Below, one piece after another: positions 49,246 to 58,551 of a stretch of 64,000 nt of DNA. The notes below the pieces were generated by a model. That model did not search any database. It had not been told where the DNA came from and saw nothing but the letters and a program-made list of their open reading frames with translations. The translations under genes were made by a program, and so were the position numbers. Within the stretch, counting starts at the first letter, position 1; each line of letters opens with the position of its first letter. Source of the DNA: Bacteroidetes bacterium SW_9_63_38 (GTDB lineage: Bacteria > Bacteroidota > Rhodothermia > Rhodothermales > Salinibacteraceae); NCBI GenBank assembly GCA_003022435.1, contig PXUA01000001.1:62001-126000 (forward strand). The letters run 5' to 3'.

Positions 49246-51213
49246 TTACCCGGCGAGGTCCGACGCCTCCTCCTCGACCGATTCCCGGATTGGAATGGCA
49301 ACCACAACCGTGGTCCCCACGCCGTCCTCGCTCTCTACGTCGATTCGCCCTCCGAGTAGGTCGAGCATACGCTTGGTGAGCGCCAGACCGAGCCCCATTC
49401 CCTCGTGGGTTCGCGTACGTCCCTCCGACGCCTGCTTAAACGGTTCGAACAGGTTCTCCCGAAACGTCGACGGAATGCCCGGCCCCGAATCCGATACCGT
49501 AATCACCACGGCCGAATCGGATTCCTCCACTGCGACCTGTACCTCCCCGTCGGGGGCAAACTTGATGGCATTATGCACCAGATGGCCAACAATGCGCCGC
49601 AGGAGTTGCCGATCGGTCTGCAGCACGCAGGACGCCGACGCGTCAACCTGTATCGATCCCGCACCGCGTCCCAGTTCGCGATACTCCTGCACAACCTCCT
49701 GTACCACCGGCCCAATGTCGACCGCCTCCGGCGTGACTTGAATTGTGCCTGCCTCCAACTGGGCCATCTCCAGCACCGCACGCAGGGTGCGCGACAGCCG
49801 CTGTGCACTTTGCCGAATGTGCCGGGCAAACGACTCGTGATCGGTCTCCGGTTCCTCCAGAATCACCTCAGCGTAGCCGAGAATACTGGTAATCGGCGTA
49901 CGGAATTCGTGACTCATGTTATTGAGCAGGCTCGACTTCAACCGTGCCATTTCCTCCGCCTCCTCTTTTGCCGCCACGAGCTCGGCCTCCCGACGCTTCC
50001 GCTCCGTGATGTCGCGGATGGCTGCCACGCGCACCTGCTGCTCCGCCGCCGTCACCACGCGTTCGTCAATCTCAGCCGGAAAGGTCGACCCGTCCTTGCG
50101 CTCAAGAACGGCCTCCGTGAGGGAGTCCGACGACGATTGCAGTTCGTCCCACTCCGGTTCCTGCGTGGATTTCGAAAGCACGCTTTGAAACGACCGTCCC
50201 ATTAACTCGTCGCGGTCGTACCCCATCATGTCGGTCAGAGCGCGATTCACATCCAGAATATCCCCGTCCCGGTGCAGGATGATCCCCTCGGTGGTCGCCT
50301 CCGCCAGCCGACGGAATCGCGCTCGACTCTCCACGAACTGTTGGGTCCGGCGCCGCACCGCCGAGCGCAGCGTCAATACCGCCACTGCAGCGAGAAGGGC
50401 CCCGCCGATGATGACGAGGATGATGGTCCGATAGTGTCCGCCCCCCTCCCCCGGGTCTTCGAGATCGCGCGGGTCGCGGGGAAGCAATTTATAGGACGTA
50501 GCATACGGGGCCTGCCGGTCGTATTGGTTCAACAGGCCGGTGATGGCCACCCGATCCTCGGGCTGAAACGCCTCCAGCGACATCTCCTCGCGCCGCCGAC
50601 GCGGTACGAAGACCATTATTCGGGCTTCGGTGTACGGGACCAGATCGGCCAGTAGCAAGAACTGGCCGCTCTCGTTCCTCCGATTGGTCACCACGCGCCC
50701 TCGCACCTGCACCAACTGCCCCTCATACTCCTCTCCCGCCGCGGCCGACACTGTGAGAGGCACTGGCTCCGGATATCGAGTCAGCCCGCCGACGCGACCG
50801 TACTTCTTCCCCTGCAGTTGCGTCAGTCCGGACTGCTGCTGAACTACCCCCTTTACCCAGAGGCTGTCGCCCCGTCGCACCGCGGCCCCGTTGGGGATCT
50901 GAGCGGCGATCCCTGCCGTCGAATCCTGGAGAAAAATCAACGAGGGGTCGGAGAGCCCGCCCGTCCCTACACTGACCCGTCCTCCCACTACGACGGTGTC
51001 GCCAATTCGACTTGGGCCTCGTGTGCGCCGAAACGACCTTCGGGCCTCTTCGATGGTGGACGTCGGCGACAGCGTATCGTCGCTCGGGTCTTGTCTCTCC
51101 GGCGGGGTCGTTCGCACGCCCGTACCGCCCCCCGCCGCGAGGAGAACCAGTCCCAATACGGCTATGCTCCACGTGCGCCGCCACAGAATGCATCCGGGTC
51201 CTCTGTGGGCCAT
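49246..51213 (-). CDS. Sensor histidine kinase with periplasmic OB-fold domain and PAS domain
   Basis: 655 residues from ATG 51213 (MAHRGPGCILWRR). TM1 about 14-32, a periplasmic OB-like beta region (GDTVVVGGRVSVGTGGLSDPSLIFLQDSTAGIAAQIP..., about 75-215), TM2 (YRTIILVIIGGALLAAVAVLTLRSAV). Then a PAS domain (RFRRLAEATTEGIILHRDGDILDVNRALTDMMGYDRDEL), HisKA (LKSSLLNNMSHEFRTPITSILGYAEVIL with His), and HATPase (HLVHNAIKFAPDG, DSGPGIP, HEGMGLGLALTKRML). No response regulator is adjacent. OB-fold sensors are seen in Bacteroidota kinases; ligand unknown. Confidence 0.9.
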   Translation of the reverse strand: MAHRGPGCILWRRTWSIAVLGLVLLAAGGGTGVRTTPPERQDPSDDTLSPTSTIEEARRSFRRTRGPSRIGDTVVVGGRVSVGTGGLSDPSLIFLQDSTAGIAAQIPNGAAVRRGDSLWVKGVVQQQSGLTQLQGKKYGRVGGLTRYPEPVPLTVSAAAGEEYEGQLVQVRGRVVTNRRNESGQFLLLADLVPYTEARIMVFVPRRRREEMSLEAFQPEDRVAITGLLNQYDRQAPYATSYKLLPRDPRDLEDPGEGGGHYRTIILVIIGGALLAAVAVLTLRSAVRRRTQQFVESRARFRRLAEATTEGIILHRDGDILDVNRALTDMMGYDRDELMGRSFQSVLSKSTQEPEWDELQSSSDSLTEAVLERKDGSTFPAEIDERVVTAAEQQVRVAAIRDITERKRREAELVAAKEEAEEMARLKSSLLNNMSHEFRTPITSILGYAEVILEEPETDHESFARHIRQSAQRLSRTLRAVLEMAQLEAGTIQVTPEAVDIGPVVQEVVQEYRELGRGAGSIQVDASASCVLQTDRQLLRRIVGHLVHNAIKFAPDGEVQVAVEESDSAVVITVSDSGPGIPSTFRENLFEPFKQASEGRTRTHEGMGLGLALTKRMLDLLGGRIDVESEDGVGTTVVVAIPIRESVEEEASDLAG

Positions 51214-51849
51214 TTGCGAACGAGACGACCATGAAGAAAAAACGTATACGCTGCTCCCGTGTGGTGTCCCTCGGACCCAGTTGGACGCCCTCCCTCCCCC
51301 GCAAGAGAGGACCTTTCTCCCCGACCGCACAGGAGCAGTGGCTGCGGTCGGACAATGATAGTGGATGTCCTCATACGACCGCAACTCTCCCCGGTCCCGG
51401 ATCAGCGTCCCTTCCATTAAACGTTCACAAATGCAGCAGTCCGCTCGTCCAAACTCTTTGGACTACCTACGCGCAGTGAAGAGACTGTCTGGATTTTGGG
51501 GGCGTGGTTATTTGCCCTACGGATGTTCCGCTACACGTGGGAACCGTCGGGGCAGGCAAAGAAGAACCTGGTTGAAATGGACCGTCCTGGACGCGTCACG
51601 TCGACCAACGTGTGCATTCAAAGCCGTCTATCCTCCTCTTCGCTCGACTCTGCTTCCAGTCCCCCGATCGGGACCGGCCCAGGTCGGATTGGTTTTTACT
51701 GTGCCTTCCCCTACGTTAATGATCAACATTTGAATCGCCTTCCTTCGCACACGCCGTGGGTTCTCGCGTCGGCCCTGCCGACCGGGATGAAAAGGGAACG
51801 CCAGTGGTGTCAGTGTCGAGTTCTGAGTTTCGAGTGCCGGATTTGGGGT
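51214..51849. other. Intergenic region with one inverted-repeat-element end
   Basis: No gene recognised. At 51480-51507 the sequence AGAGACTGTCTGGATTT, then TTGGGGGCGTGG, matches the end of the elements at 31296 and 56748 (reverse strand for the latter). The other end was not found, so this is a decayed or partial copy. Confidence 0.5.
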
Positions 51850-52110
51850 CAACTCAACAATCGGCATTCGAGACTCGCCGGTGACGCAACTCGCCAGTGA
51901 CCAGTCTGGGGCTGTACCCGCAACTGTGAGTCGAAGGGGGGATGATGCATCGTTTATCGCTGCTCTCCACTATTCCGGGAGGTATCCCCTGCGGACCGCT
52001 TCTCGGGATGGGAAGGAGGATTGCGAGTCGCTCGTCCCTTTCCCTGTGGAGCCGGTTTCGCCGCGGAGGCCCTTCGACAAGCCAGGAGACCTGCCTGCGC
52101 GCGTGACGAG
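51850..52110 (+). promoter_or_regulatory. Cobalamin (AdoCbl) riboswitch
   Basis: Conserved pieces in order: GGTGACGCAACTCGCC (51880-51895), CTGGGGCTGTACCCGCAACTGTGA (51907-51929), and the B12 box AAGCCAGGAGACCTGCC (52079-52095). The long middle part between 51930 and 52078 holds the variable peripheral stems. It sits about 180 bases before a btuB-like TonB receptor, the usual target, and should switch the receptor and following genes off when B12 is plentiful. Ends are approximate. Confidence 0.92.
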
Positions 52111-52292
52111 GCGCCCGACAACCGTCGGCGTCTCTCACTGCCAACAACCTCCGGGATCTGAGGTGTGTGGCGTGCTTTCCTCCGAAGGGCCTCGCATCGC
52201 CGGACCCGTCCCTCGTGTGTGAGGGCCGTACCGTACCGGTGCCGTCCCGGAGCAGCCGCCCGCATCTCATGTCTGAGGTGAGGGCTTTTCTT

Positions 52293-54254
52293 ATGGCCGC
52301 TCTTCCCAACGTTCGAATGGCATTCTGCCTGGCCGGACTTCTCCTGTCGGCCCCGTTTGCCGGCCCGGCCCGGGCTCAGGCCCCGGTCCCCGACACGACG
52401 CGCGGAGACTCAACCCGCGTGCAGTGGAAGCGAGTGCTCCCGCCCCTCACGGTGACGGCCGGACGTCTTCCGACGGCCCCTGCCAACGCCCCCACCCGCA
52501 TTACCGTCATCGACTCGACGGCCCTCGCCCGAACGGGCGCCGCGTCGGTCGCTTCCGTCCTCGAACAGCGAGCCGGGCTCTTCGTCCGCCGGTACGGGGA
52601 GACGGGCCTTGCGACCCCCGCCCTCCGCGGCAGCGACGCCTCCCAGACGGCCCTTCTCCTCGACGGGCAACCGATCACGGACCCACAGCTGGGCCACCTC
52701 GACCTTTCGCTGCTGCCCACGGTGCTGCTCCGCTCCGTGTCCGTGATGCACGGCCCGGCCTCCCCCATCCACGGCTCCGACGCCCTCGGCGGCGCGATCC
52801 ACCTCCATGCCCTCCGTCCTCGCTCTTCCCTCCAGGTGCGCGGGAGTGTCCACGCCGGGGCCTTTGGCGAGCGCGGCGGCAGCGTGCTCGTGGGCGGTCC
52901 CGTCACCGACCGCACCTCGGTCCTGGCCGCCGCCGACCTTCAGACAACCGACGGCGACTTTCCCTACGTCGACGAGGCGCGCTTTCCCCCGGAAACGGTA
53001 AAACGCCGCAACGCGGACCGCACTCAGCGCTCGGCGTTCTCCACCGTGCGCTCCCGGCAGGGAGAACACCGACTCCGCCTGTCCGGATGGGTCACCCACT
53101 CCGAGCGCGGCCTTCCGCCCTCCTCGTCGACTGCCCCGGCCCAGGAACGGCAGTGGGATACCCAGCTTCGCCTCTGGGGCCGCGACCGCATGCCCCTCGG
53201 CGACGGCAGCCTCACGGTGCGCGGCATGACCCAGTACACGCGCCTGCGCTACGCCAATCCCCAGCAAGGCCTCGACCAGACGGGCCGCACGTGGATTCAG
53301 TCGCTCGAATCGACCCTCCGCACGCCGCTCACCGACCACTGGACGACGGCGGTTGGGGGCACCGGCAGTCTCGCTCGTGCCAATCATCCGAAGCTCGACG
53401 GCCGGGCGCACCAGGAGCACCTGTCGGTCTTCGCAGAAGGAACCGGGACGTACGGGCGCCTCCGCCTCTACCCGGCCCTCCGGACCGACGCGTACTGGAT
53501 GCCGGAAAGCCGGACGCGCCTTCCCGTCACGCCGCGCCTCGGGCTCAACTGGCAGCCCGTGGCGGCGTGGCCGTCGCTCCGGCTCAAAGCCCACGTGGCC
53601 CGCGCCTTCCGCGTCCCCACCTTCAACGACCGCTACTGGCAGCCCGGCGGCAATCCCGACCTGCGTCCGGAGCGAAGCTGGGGCGGGGACGTCAGCCTGC
53701 GCCTCGACCGGCCTCACGGCCACATCGAGGTTACGGCCTTCGCGCAGCGGCGGCGCGACCAGATTGTATGGCAGCCCACCGGCAACGGGGTCTGGAGCCC
53801 CCGCAACGTGGACCGCGTCCGTGCCCTCGGCCTCGAAGCCGCTGGGGAGTGGGCGTGGACGTTGCCCGCCGAAACGACGCTCAAAACCGGCGCGACGTAC
53901 ACGTTTACCGACGCTCGCAACCGCACGGATCCGACATCGAGTTCCTACAACGAGCCGCTCCGCTACGTCCCCCGCACCGAAATCAAAGCCCACTCCACTG
54001 TTTCGTGGGGGCCGGCGGCGCTGACGCTCAACGCGCGATACACCGGCCGCCGCTACGTGACCAGCGACGGGCGCCAGTTCCTCGATCCGTACCTGATCGC
54101 GGGAACGCGCCTGCAACTGTCGCACCCCGTCGGCGGCGTGCAAACGTCCTTGTCTCTCGACATCGATAATGTTCTCAGTACTGACTACGAGAGTGTTGGG
54201 GGACGTCCCATGCCCCCGCGGCACGCCCGAATCCAGGTGACCCTTGCTCCCTAA
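52293..54254 (+). CDS. btuB: TonB-dependent vitamin B12 receptor (BtuB-like)
   Basis: 653 residues from ATG 52293 (MAALPNVRMAFCLAGLLLSAPFAGPARAQ; signal peptide 1-29); an ATG at 52269 is possible. Plug: LPPLTVTAGRLPTAPANAPTRITVIDSTALARTGAASVASVLEQRAGLFVRRYGETGLATPALRGSDASQTALLLDGQPITDPQLGHLDLSLLP and HGPASPIHGSDALGGAIHL. The barrel follows, ending SVGGRPMPPRHARIQVTLAP, a BtuB-style GRPMPPR close. A cobalamin riboswitch lies upstream and a BtuG-like lipoprotein gene 112 bases downstream, so B12 or corrinoid import is well supported. Confidence 0.92.
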   Translation: MAALPNVRMAFCLAGLLLSAPFAGPARAQAPVPDTTRGDSTRVQWKRVLPPLTVTAGRLPTAPANAPTRITVIDSTALARTGAASVASVLEQRAGLFVRRYGETGLATPALRGSDASQTALLLDGQPITDPQLGHLDLSLLPTVLLRSVSVMHGPASPIHGSDALGGAIHLHALRPRSSLQVRGSVHAGAFGERGGSVLVGGPVTDRTSVLAAADLQTTDGDFPYVDEARFPPETVKRRNADRTQRSAFSTVRSRQGEHRLRLSGWVTHSERGLPPSSSTAPAQERQWDTQLRLWGRDRMPLGDGSLTVRGMTQYTRLRYANPQQGLDQTGRTWIQSLESTLRTPLTDHWTTAVGGTGSLARANHPKLDGRAHQEHLSVFAEGTGTYGRLRLYPALRTDAYWMPESRTRLPVTPRLGLNWQPVAAWPSLRLKAHVARAFRVPTFNDRYWQPGGNPDLRPERSWGGDVSLRLDRPHGHIEVTAFAQRRRDQIVWQPTGNGVWSPRNVDRVRALGLEAAGEWAWTLPAETTLKTGATYTFTDARNRTDPTSSSYNEPLRYVPRTEIKAHSTVSWGPAALTLNARYTGRRYVTSDGRQFLDPYLIAGTRLQLSHPVGGVQTSLSLDIDNVLSTDYESVGGRPMPPRHARIQVTLAP

Positions 54255-54366
54255 TTCGACAAACAGCTTTCTCCTGCACGGGGCAATCATGGGACAGGGG
54301 ACAGTCCCTTCGCCCAGCCGTGCAGCCCCTCTCCTCGTTTTCTCGACGACCGGTACGACCTTTTCT

Positions 54367-55428
54367 ATGACGTTTCGACGCCTCTTTCTTTTTTCGCTCT
54401 TGCCCCTTCTGCCCCTCGGCCTCGTCGGATGCGACCTGGCCGGCCTGGACGACTCGGGTCCCTCGCCCGCCGACGGGGTCTACGTGGCCAATCAGGGGAA
54501 CTTTGGAGACGGCAATGGATCCGTTACCGTTTACGATCCTGCCGACCAGACCGCTCAGCCTGAAGCCATCAGTGGGCTCGGCTCCATTGTGCAGGGCGTT
54601 GCCCTTCGCGACACGAGCCTGCTCGTCATGGCCAACACCGGCGCCCGTGTCGATCTGTTTTCGACCAACGGTCCCACCCAGACCGGCCAGGTGACTGGCT
54701 TCAACAGCCCCCGCTATGCCACCTTTACGGACGAAACAACGGCCTACATTACCGATCAGTCTCCCTTCGGAAGCAGTGCGTCCCCGGCCGTGCGCATTCT
54801 GAACGTCAACGGCGCCCAGTCCCAGGTCGTCGATAGCATCCCGGTGAGCGGCAACCCGGAGGGCATTGCGGTCTCGGAGCCGACCGACCGTGCGTTTGCG
54901 GCGCTCGGGGCCTTCGGCGCCTCCACTCTCGTGGCGGTGCTCAATACCAGCCAGAACACCCTTGACCGGGAGGTGGACATCGGCTGTGCCCCCCGAGACG
55001 TCGTGGCCGACAATGACGGCGACGTGTTTGCTCTTTGCAGCGACGCCGCGAGCGCCGTGATCCTGGACGCCGGGTCCGGAACGGTCGACACCACCCTCGC
55101 TCTTCCGGACACCGCCGAGTCGGCCTCCGGCGTGGGCGATCCGGCGTCCTACGATGCAGACAGCGAGGAACTCTACATTGCTAGCGACTCCGGCATCATC
55201 CGCGTCAACACCGCCTCGAACACCGTGGAGGCCACCGTGAACGTCGGCCTTTCGAGGACCCCGGGAGCGGTTGGGTACGACAGCGGCGACGGGGTCCTGT
55301 ACGTGGCGCGCCTGAATCCAAGCAGCCCCTTCACGAGCGCGGGCACTGTGACGATCCACGAGCGGGACGGCACTCAGATGGGCTCCTTCGGAGCGGGCAT
55401 TGCTCCCACCTACATCGCGTTCCGTTAG
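54367..55428 (+). CDS. Surface lipoprotein with beta-propeller (BtuG/YncE-like), probable corrinoid-binding partner of the receptor
   Basis: 353 residues from ATG 54367. Lipoprotein signal LFLFSLLPLLPLGLVGC followed by an acidic stretch, as in surface-exposed lipoproteins. Repeated YVANQGNFGDGNGSVTVYDPA and similar seven-bladed YncE-type repeats: VYVANQG, AYITDQS, VFALCSD, LYIASDS, LYVARLN. In Bacteroides, BtuG is a propeller lipoprotein that grips B12 at the surface and hands it to BtuB; size, anchor and position match. Assignment as BtuG-like is inferred from family and context. Confidence 0.82.
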   Translation: MTFRRLFLFSLLPLLPLGLVGCDLAGLDDSGPSPADGVYVANQGNFGDGNGSVTVYDPADQTAQPEAISGLGSIVQGVALRDTSLLVMANTGARVDLFSTNGPTQTGQVTGFNSPRYATFTDETTAYITDQSPFGSSASPAVRILNVNGAQSQVVDSIPVSGNPEGIAVSEPTDRAFAALGAFGASTLVAVLNTSQNTLDREVDIGCAPRDVVADNDGDVFALCSDAASAVILDAGSGTVDTTLALPDTAESASGVGDPASYDADSEELYIASDSGIIRVNTASNTVEATVNVGLSRTPGAVGYDSGDGVLYVARLNPSSPFTSAGTVTIHERDGTQMGSFGAGIAPTYIAFR

Positions 55429-55493
55429 TAGAGAAGTGCCCCCTCTCCGCCCGGCCCTCGCCCGCCTGTTCGTTTCATCACCGCTGTTTCCTC

Positions 55494-55697
55494 ATGGACA
55501 TTGATCGCTGCTACTGCTACGAGCAGACATTCGAGGCCCTGAAGGCCGTCGCCGACGAGACGGGCGCCGACTCGGTGGCGGCCCTGCAGGAGCACGTCAC
55601 CTTCGGCGAAAACTGCCAGCTGTGCCATCCGTACGTCTGCCGGATGCTGGAGACTGGGGAAACGGTCTTCCACGAAGTGCTGGAGGATGATGATTGA
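55494..55697 (+). CDS. Small cysteine-rich BFD-like [2Fe-2S] protein
   Basis: 67 residues: MDIDRCYCYEQTFEALKAVADETGADSVAALQEHVTFGENCQLCHPYVCRMLETGETVFHEV. The spacing C-x-C ... C-x2-C, the FGxxCxLCxPYV block and the helix between resemble the BFD-like [2Fe-2S] domain (bacterioferritin-associated ferredoxin type). It could pass electrons to a reductase or hold iron for corrinoid or iron work. It lies 65 bases after the BtuG-like gene and could share its transcript. Confidence 0.72.
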   Translation: MDIDRCYCYEQTFEALKAVADETGADSVAALQEHVTFGENCQLCHPYVCRMLETGETVFHEVLEDDD

Positions 55698-55720
55698 CGG
55701 CGCCCCTCATCCAACCAGAC

Positions 55721-55833
55721 GCCTCTACGCGTCCATGCATCCACGCGTCCGTTCGTTCCGGGCACATGGGCCGATAAACGGCAACATCGCCTCCTACGTC
55801 TTCGGAGGTCTACCAACATGCAATCGCCCTGCG
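55721..55833 (+). repeat. Dispersed intergenic repeat, copy 4
   Basis: Reads TACGCGTCCATGCATCCACG, CGTCCGTTCGTTCCGGGCAC, ATGGGCCGATAAACGGCAAC, ATCGCCTCCTACGTCTTCGG, CAACATGCAATCGCCCTG. It shares whole words in the same order with the copies at 19821, 23346 and 33461, and sits upstream of the LmbE-type gene. The first 25 bases resemble the tandem array unit at 63672. Confidence 0.8.
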
Positions 55834-55907
55834 GAGCACGACGGAAGGGAGAACATCAGGAGCTGTCCGTCTTTCGAGCCCCCCTCCCTCCACAACTGCT
55901 TCTGCCG

Positions 55908-56666
55908 ATGGCTACATTTCTGTACATCTTCCCCCATCCGGACGACGAATGCTTCGGGCCGGCCCCCATGATCGCCCGCCAGCGCCGGAAGGGCCACGAT
56001 GTCCATCTGCTCACCCTCACCCGCGGGGAGGCCACGTCCCAGCGCGAGCGCCTGGGCTACTCGAAAGCCGAAATGGGCGAGGTGCGCTATCAGGAAATGC
56101 AGGCCGTAGCGGAGACGCTGGCCCTTACGTCGATGACCGTCCACGAGTACCCGGACGGGGAGCTCGCCGAGCTCAATCCGCTGACGCTTGAGGATGGAGT
56201 AGCGGCCCACATTCACGAGACCGAGCCCGACGTGGTGGTGACGTATCCGGTCCACGGCATCAGCGGCCACCCCGACCATCTGGTCACCCACGCCGTCGTG
56301 AAGCGCGTGGTGTGCGCCCTGCGGCGCGACGGCGTGGCGTACCCGAAGCGGCTGGCGTTCTTCACGGTCCCGCCGCCCTCGGACGACGCCGACCGCCCCT
56401 CCCACCTCCAGCACTCCCCCTCCGTCCTCATCGACTGCGTCGTACCCACGTCCCCGGAGGACCTCAGCCGCGGCCGCGAAGCCCTCTACTGCTACGACAC
56501 GTACCGCCCCGTCGTCGAAGAGCACCGGCCCCTGCGCTCCGTCACGGACAGCACAGTCCTCGAACTGTTCGGCGAGCATCACGCCTCGCCGCTCCCCGAC
56601 CTAATCGACGGCCTCGACGATACCGACACCCCCCTTTTCTCCGTTTCCGATCCCTCCGCCGTCTGA
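55908..56666 (+). CDS. PIG-L/LmbE family deacetylase (BshB2-like)
   Basis: 252 residues from ATG 55908 (MATFLYIFPHPDDECFGPAPMIARQRR). Zn site: FPHPDDE and HGISGHPDHLVTHAVVKR. LTLTRGEATSQRERLGYSKAEMGEVRYQEMQ gives the family's middle block. The BshB2-type F-P-H-P-D-D-E start differs from the AHPDD of the BshB1-like protein at 443; both could remove acetyl groups from amino sugars, including GlcNAc-malate. An upstream Met at 55818 gives an unlikely start inside the repeat. Substrate not certain. Confidence 0.85.
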   Translation: MATFLYIFPHPDDECFGPAPMIARQRRKGHDVHLLTLTRGEATSQRERLGYSKAEMGEVRYQEMQAVAETLALTSMTVHEYPDGELAELNPLTLEDGVAAHIHETEPDVVVTYPVHGISGHPDHLVTHAVVKRVVCALRRDGVAYPKRLAFFTVPPPSDDADRPSHLQHSPSVLIDCVVPTSPEDLSRGREALYCYDTYRPVVEEHRPLRSVTDSTVLELFGEHHASPLPDLIDGLDDTDTPLFSVSDPSAV

Positions 56667-56747
56667 CGTCCGTTCGGATTTTAGAATCATAATCTACGCT
56701 GTTGTACATCAGGGAACGCCGCGTCGGACACTGTCCGTACAGCCTAT

Positions 56748-56886
56748 GAGGCTGTTTGAGTTGGCCCGTTGGGACCTTGGGCACAAAAGAACGCGTGCAA
56801 TCGGGCCCCAGCAATCCAGTGCTCTTTGCTCTGAGAGACGATTGGGGTTGCTGGAAAACCACGTCCCAAAAATCAAAACAGTCTCT
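56748..56886. mobile_element. 139-bp MITE-like element upstream of histidine kinase gene
   Basis: Right end AAATCAAAACAGTCTCT (56870-56886) is the exact reverse complement of the left end of the element at 31296. Left end GAGGCTGTTTGAGTTGG (56748-56764) is an imperfect inverted copy. There is no coding capacity. The GTG at 56889 immediately follows, so the element may alter the 5' region of the kinase gene. Confidence 0.6.
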
Positions 56887-56921
56887 ACGTGCACTCCTTC
56901 CAACTTCCGGTCGATGCCCCC

Positions 56922-58013
56922 ATGCGCCCCCCGTCGTCGGCGAGCGGCCGCTGGCTGCCCCCCTTCGTCAATCGCCTCGCCCTAAAGATTGCGAGCCCGG
57001 TCGTCGTCGTGGCCCTGGCGGGCGGACTGTGGACAGCGCCGTCCGCCGGCACCGCTGTACTTCTGAGCCTCCTCCTCGGCGGCGTGGCCTACACCGCTGG
57101 GCACTACTGGCTCCACCGCCCGCTGCGGCAAATGCGAGGCACCCTCCGCTCGATCCGGCAGCACGACTTCGACGCGATCACGGCGCCCTCCTCCCTCCAG
57201 GACGACGAGCTCAACCTGCTGTTCTGGGAAGTGTATCGCACGGGGCAACGGCTCGATAACGAGATTCAGGAGCTGAAAGAGCGGGAGAGCTACCGGCGCG
57301 AGTTTATCGGAAACGTCTCCCACGAACTCAAAACGCCCATCTTCTCAGTCCAGGGCTTCGCCGAAACCCTGCTCGACGGCGCCCTCGACGACGAGCAGGT
57401 GAACCGCACTTTTCTGGAGAAGATCCTTCACAACGTCACCCGGCTCGAACACCTGGCCCGCGACCTCTCGGCCATTACTAAGATTGAGACCGGAGAGATG
57501 GAGATGTCGCGGGAGCCGTTCGACCTCGCCCCACTCTTTCAGGAAATTCAGGAGTCCCTGGAGCTGAAGGCCGAGGAGAAGGAAATCACGCTCCACACCG
57601 ACATGGCCGACGAGGTATCCGCCGCCTACGCCGACACGGACCGCATCCAACGCGTCCTCGTCAACCTCGTCGACAACGCCATCAAATACACCGACGAAGG
57701 GGGAACGGTGACACTGCGGGCCCGGCCCCACGCTGCCGAGGAAGTCGCGTTTCGCGTTGAAGACAACGGCATCGGCATCCCGGAGGAGCACCTGCCGCGC
57801 CTCACCGAACGCTTCTACCGCGTCGACAAGAGCCGCTCCCGCAACGAGGGCGGGACCGGGCTGGGGCTGGCCATCGTCAAACACATCCTCGGGGCCCACG
57901 ACCGCGACCTCCGTGTCGAAAGCACACCGGGCGAGGGCTCCACCTTCTGGTTTACCCTTCCCACTACGTCCCTTCCCACGCGCGAAACGGGTCCCCAGTC
58001 GGTGAAAACGTAA
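56922..58013 (+). CDS. PhoR-like sensor histidine kinase
   Basis: 363 residues from ATG 56922 (MRPPSSASGRWLPPFVNRLALKIASPVVVVALAGG). Two N-terminal helices (about 23-40 and 44-64), a short HAMP-like link, HisKA with phospho-His (FIGNVSHELKTPIFSVQGFAETLL), HATPase N-box VNLVDNAIKYTDEGG, G1 DNGIGIP, and G2 GGTGLGLAIVKHIL. Pattern FIGNVSHELKTPIFSVQGFAETLLDGA matches the PhoR group in Bacteroidota. No PhoB-like regulator is adjacent. There is no large periplasmic sensor. Confidence 0.92.
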   Translation: MRPPSSASGRWLPPFVNRLALKIASPVVVVALAGGLWTAPSAGTAVLLSLLLGGVAYTAGHYWLHRPLRQMRGTLRSIRQHDFDAITAPSSLQDDELNLLFWEVYRTGQRLDNEIQELKERESYRREFIGNVSHELKTPIFSVQGFAETLLDGALDDEQVNRTFLEKILHNVTRLEHLARDLSAITKIETGEMEMSREPFDLAPLFQEIQESLELKAEEKEITLHTDMADEVSAAYADTDRIQRVLVNLVDNAIKYTDEGGTVTLRARPHAAEEVAFRVEDNGIGIPEEHLPRLTERFYRVDKSRSRNEGGTGLGLAIVKHILGAHDRDLRVESTPGEGSTFWFTLPTTSLPTRETGPQSVKT

Positions 58014-58290
58014 GCGGGCGAGCCGAACGAACTGGGAACGATGGCGAATGTCGGAAACACATTCACGGCTCGACAACGGACTCCGGGCTTTGGCACGCCC
58101 CTTGCCCCGTCTTAAAGGTGCGTTCCGATCCCACCAAGCAGATCCGGAGACTTCGCTGGCACGAGCAGTCTCGAACCGCCTGACACACAGCAAACTCCGG
58201 CTTCAGGAATTTTAAATCATGCTTCGCATTCCTTATCCTTGCTGTGGATTGGTAGCGCTTCCAGCATTTACGGGTCTCAGTCACGTCGCT

Positions 58291-58383
58291 ATGGAAAATC
58301 CGGTTGACCGAACCATTCGATTGACGGCCCTGGCCGCCGGGGTCGTCTGCGTCCTCGTCATTGTCGTGTTTCAGTTTGTCTGA
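58291..58383 (+). CDS. Possible 30-residue single-TM peptide
   Basis: Starts MENPVDRTIRLTALAAG and ends with a hydrophobic VVCVLVIVVFQFV span. A longer in-frame start at 58218 exists. It could be a small membrane protein or chance; there is no homologue I recognise. It lies in the 538-base gap before the GroES-like gene, which otherwise shows nothing. Low confidence. Confidence 0.3.
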   Translation: MENPVDRTIRLTALAAGVVCVLVIVVFQFV

Positions 58384-58551
58384 GCGATGTCTCGAACGTA
58401 GGGGCAGCGCCGTTCTCTGAAAGGGGCCTCTTGGGGAGATGTGTACGTTCTATGGAAACTTTTGCCCAGGCCGGACCCTGCTTCCAGCGGCCTCGTTAGG
58501 GCTGTCTGTTCGTTTCCTGTCCAAAACGCCTTCCCAAGAATCGCCCCCATT

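Noticed and set aside
52410..54290. Long minus-strand frame opposite btuB
   Set aside because: Arg/Gly-rich antisense shadow without recognisable domains.
58060..58200. tRNA-like gene in the gap before the GroES-like gene
   Set aside because: A TCGAACC-like word is present but no cloverleaf arms could be paired.
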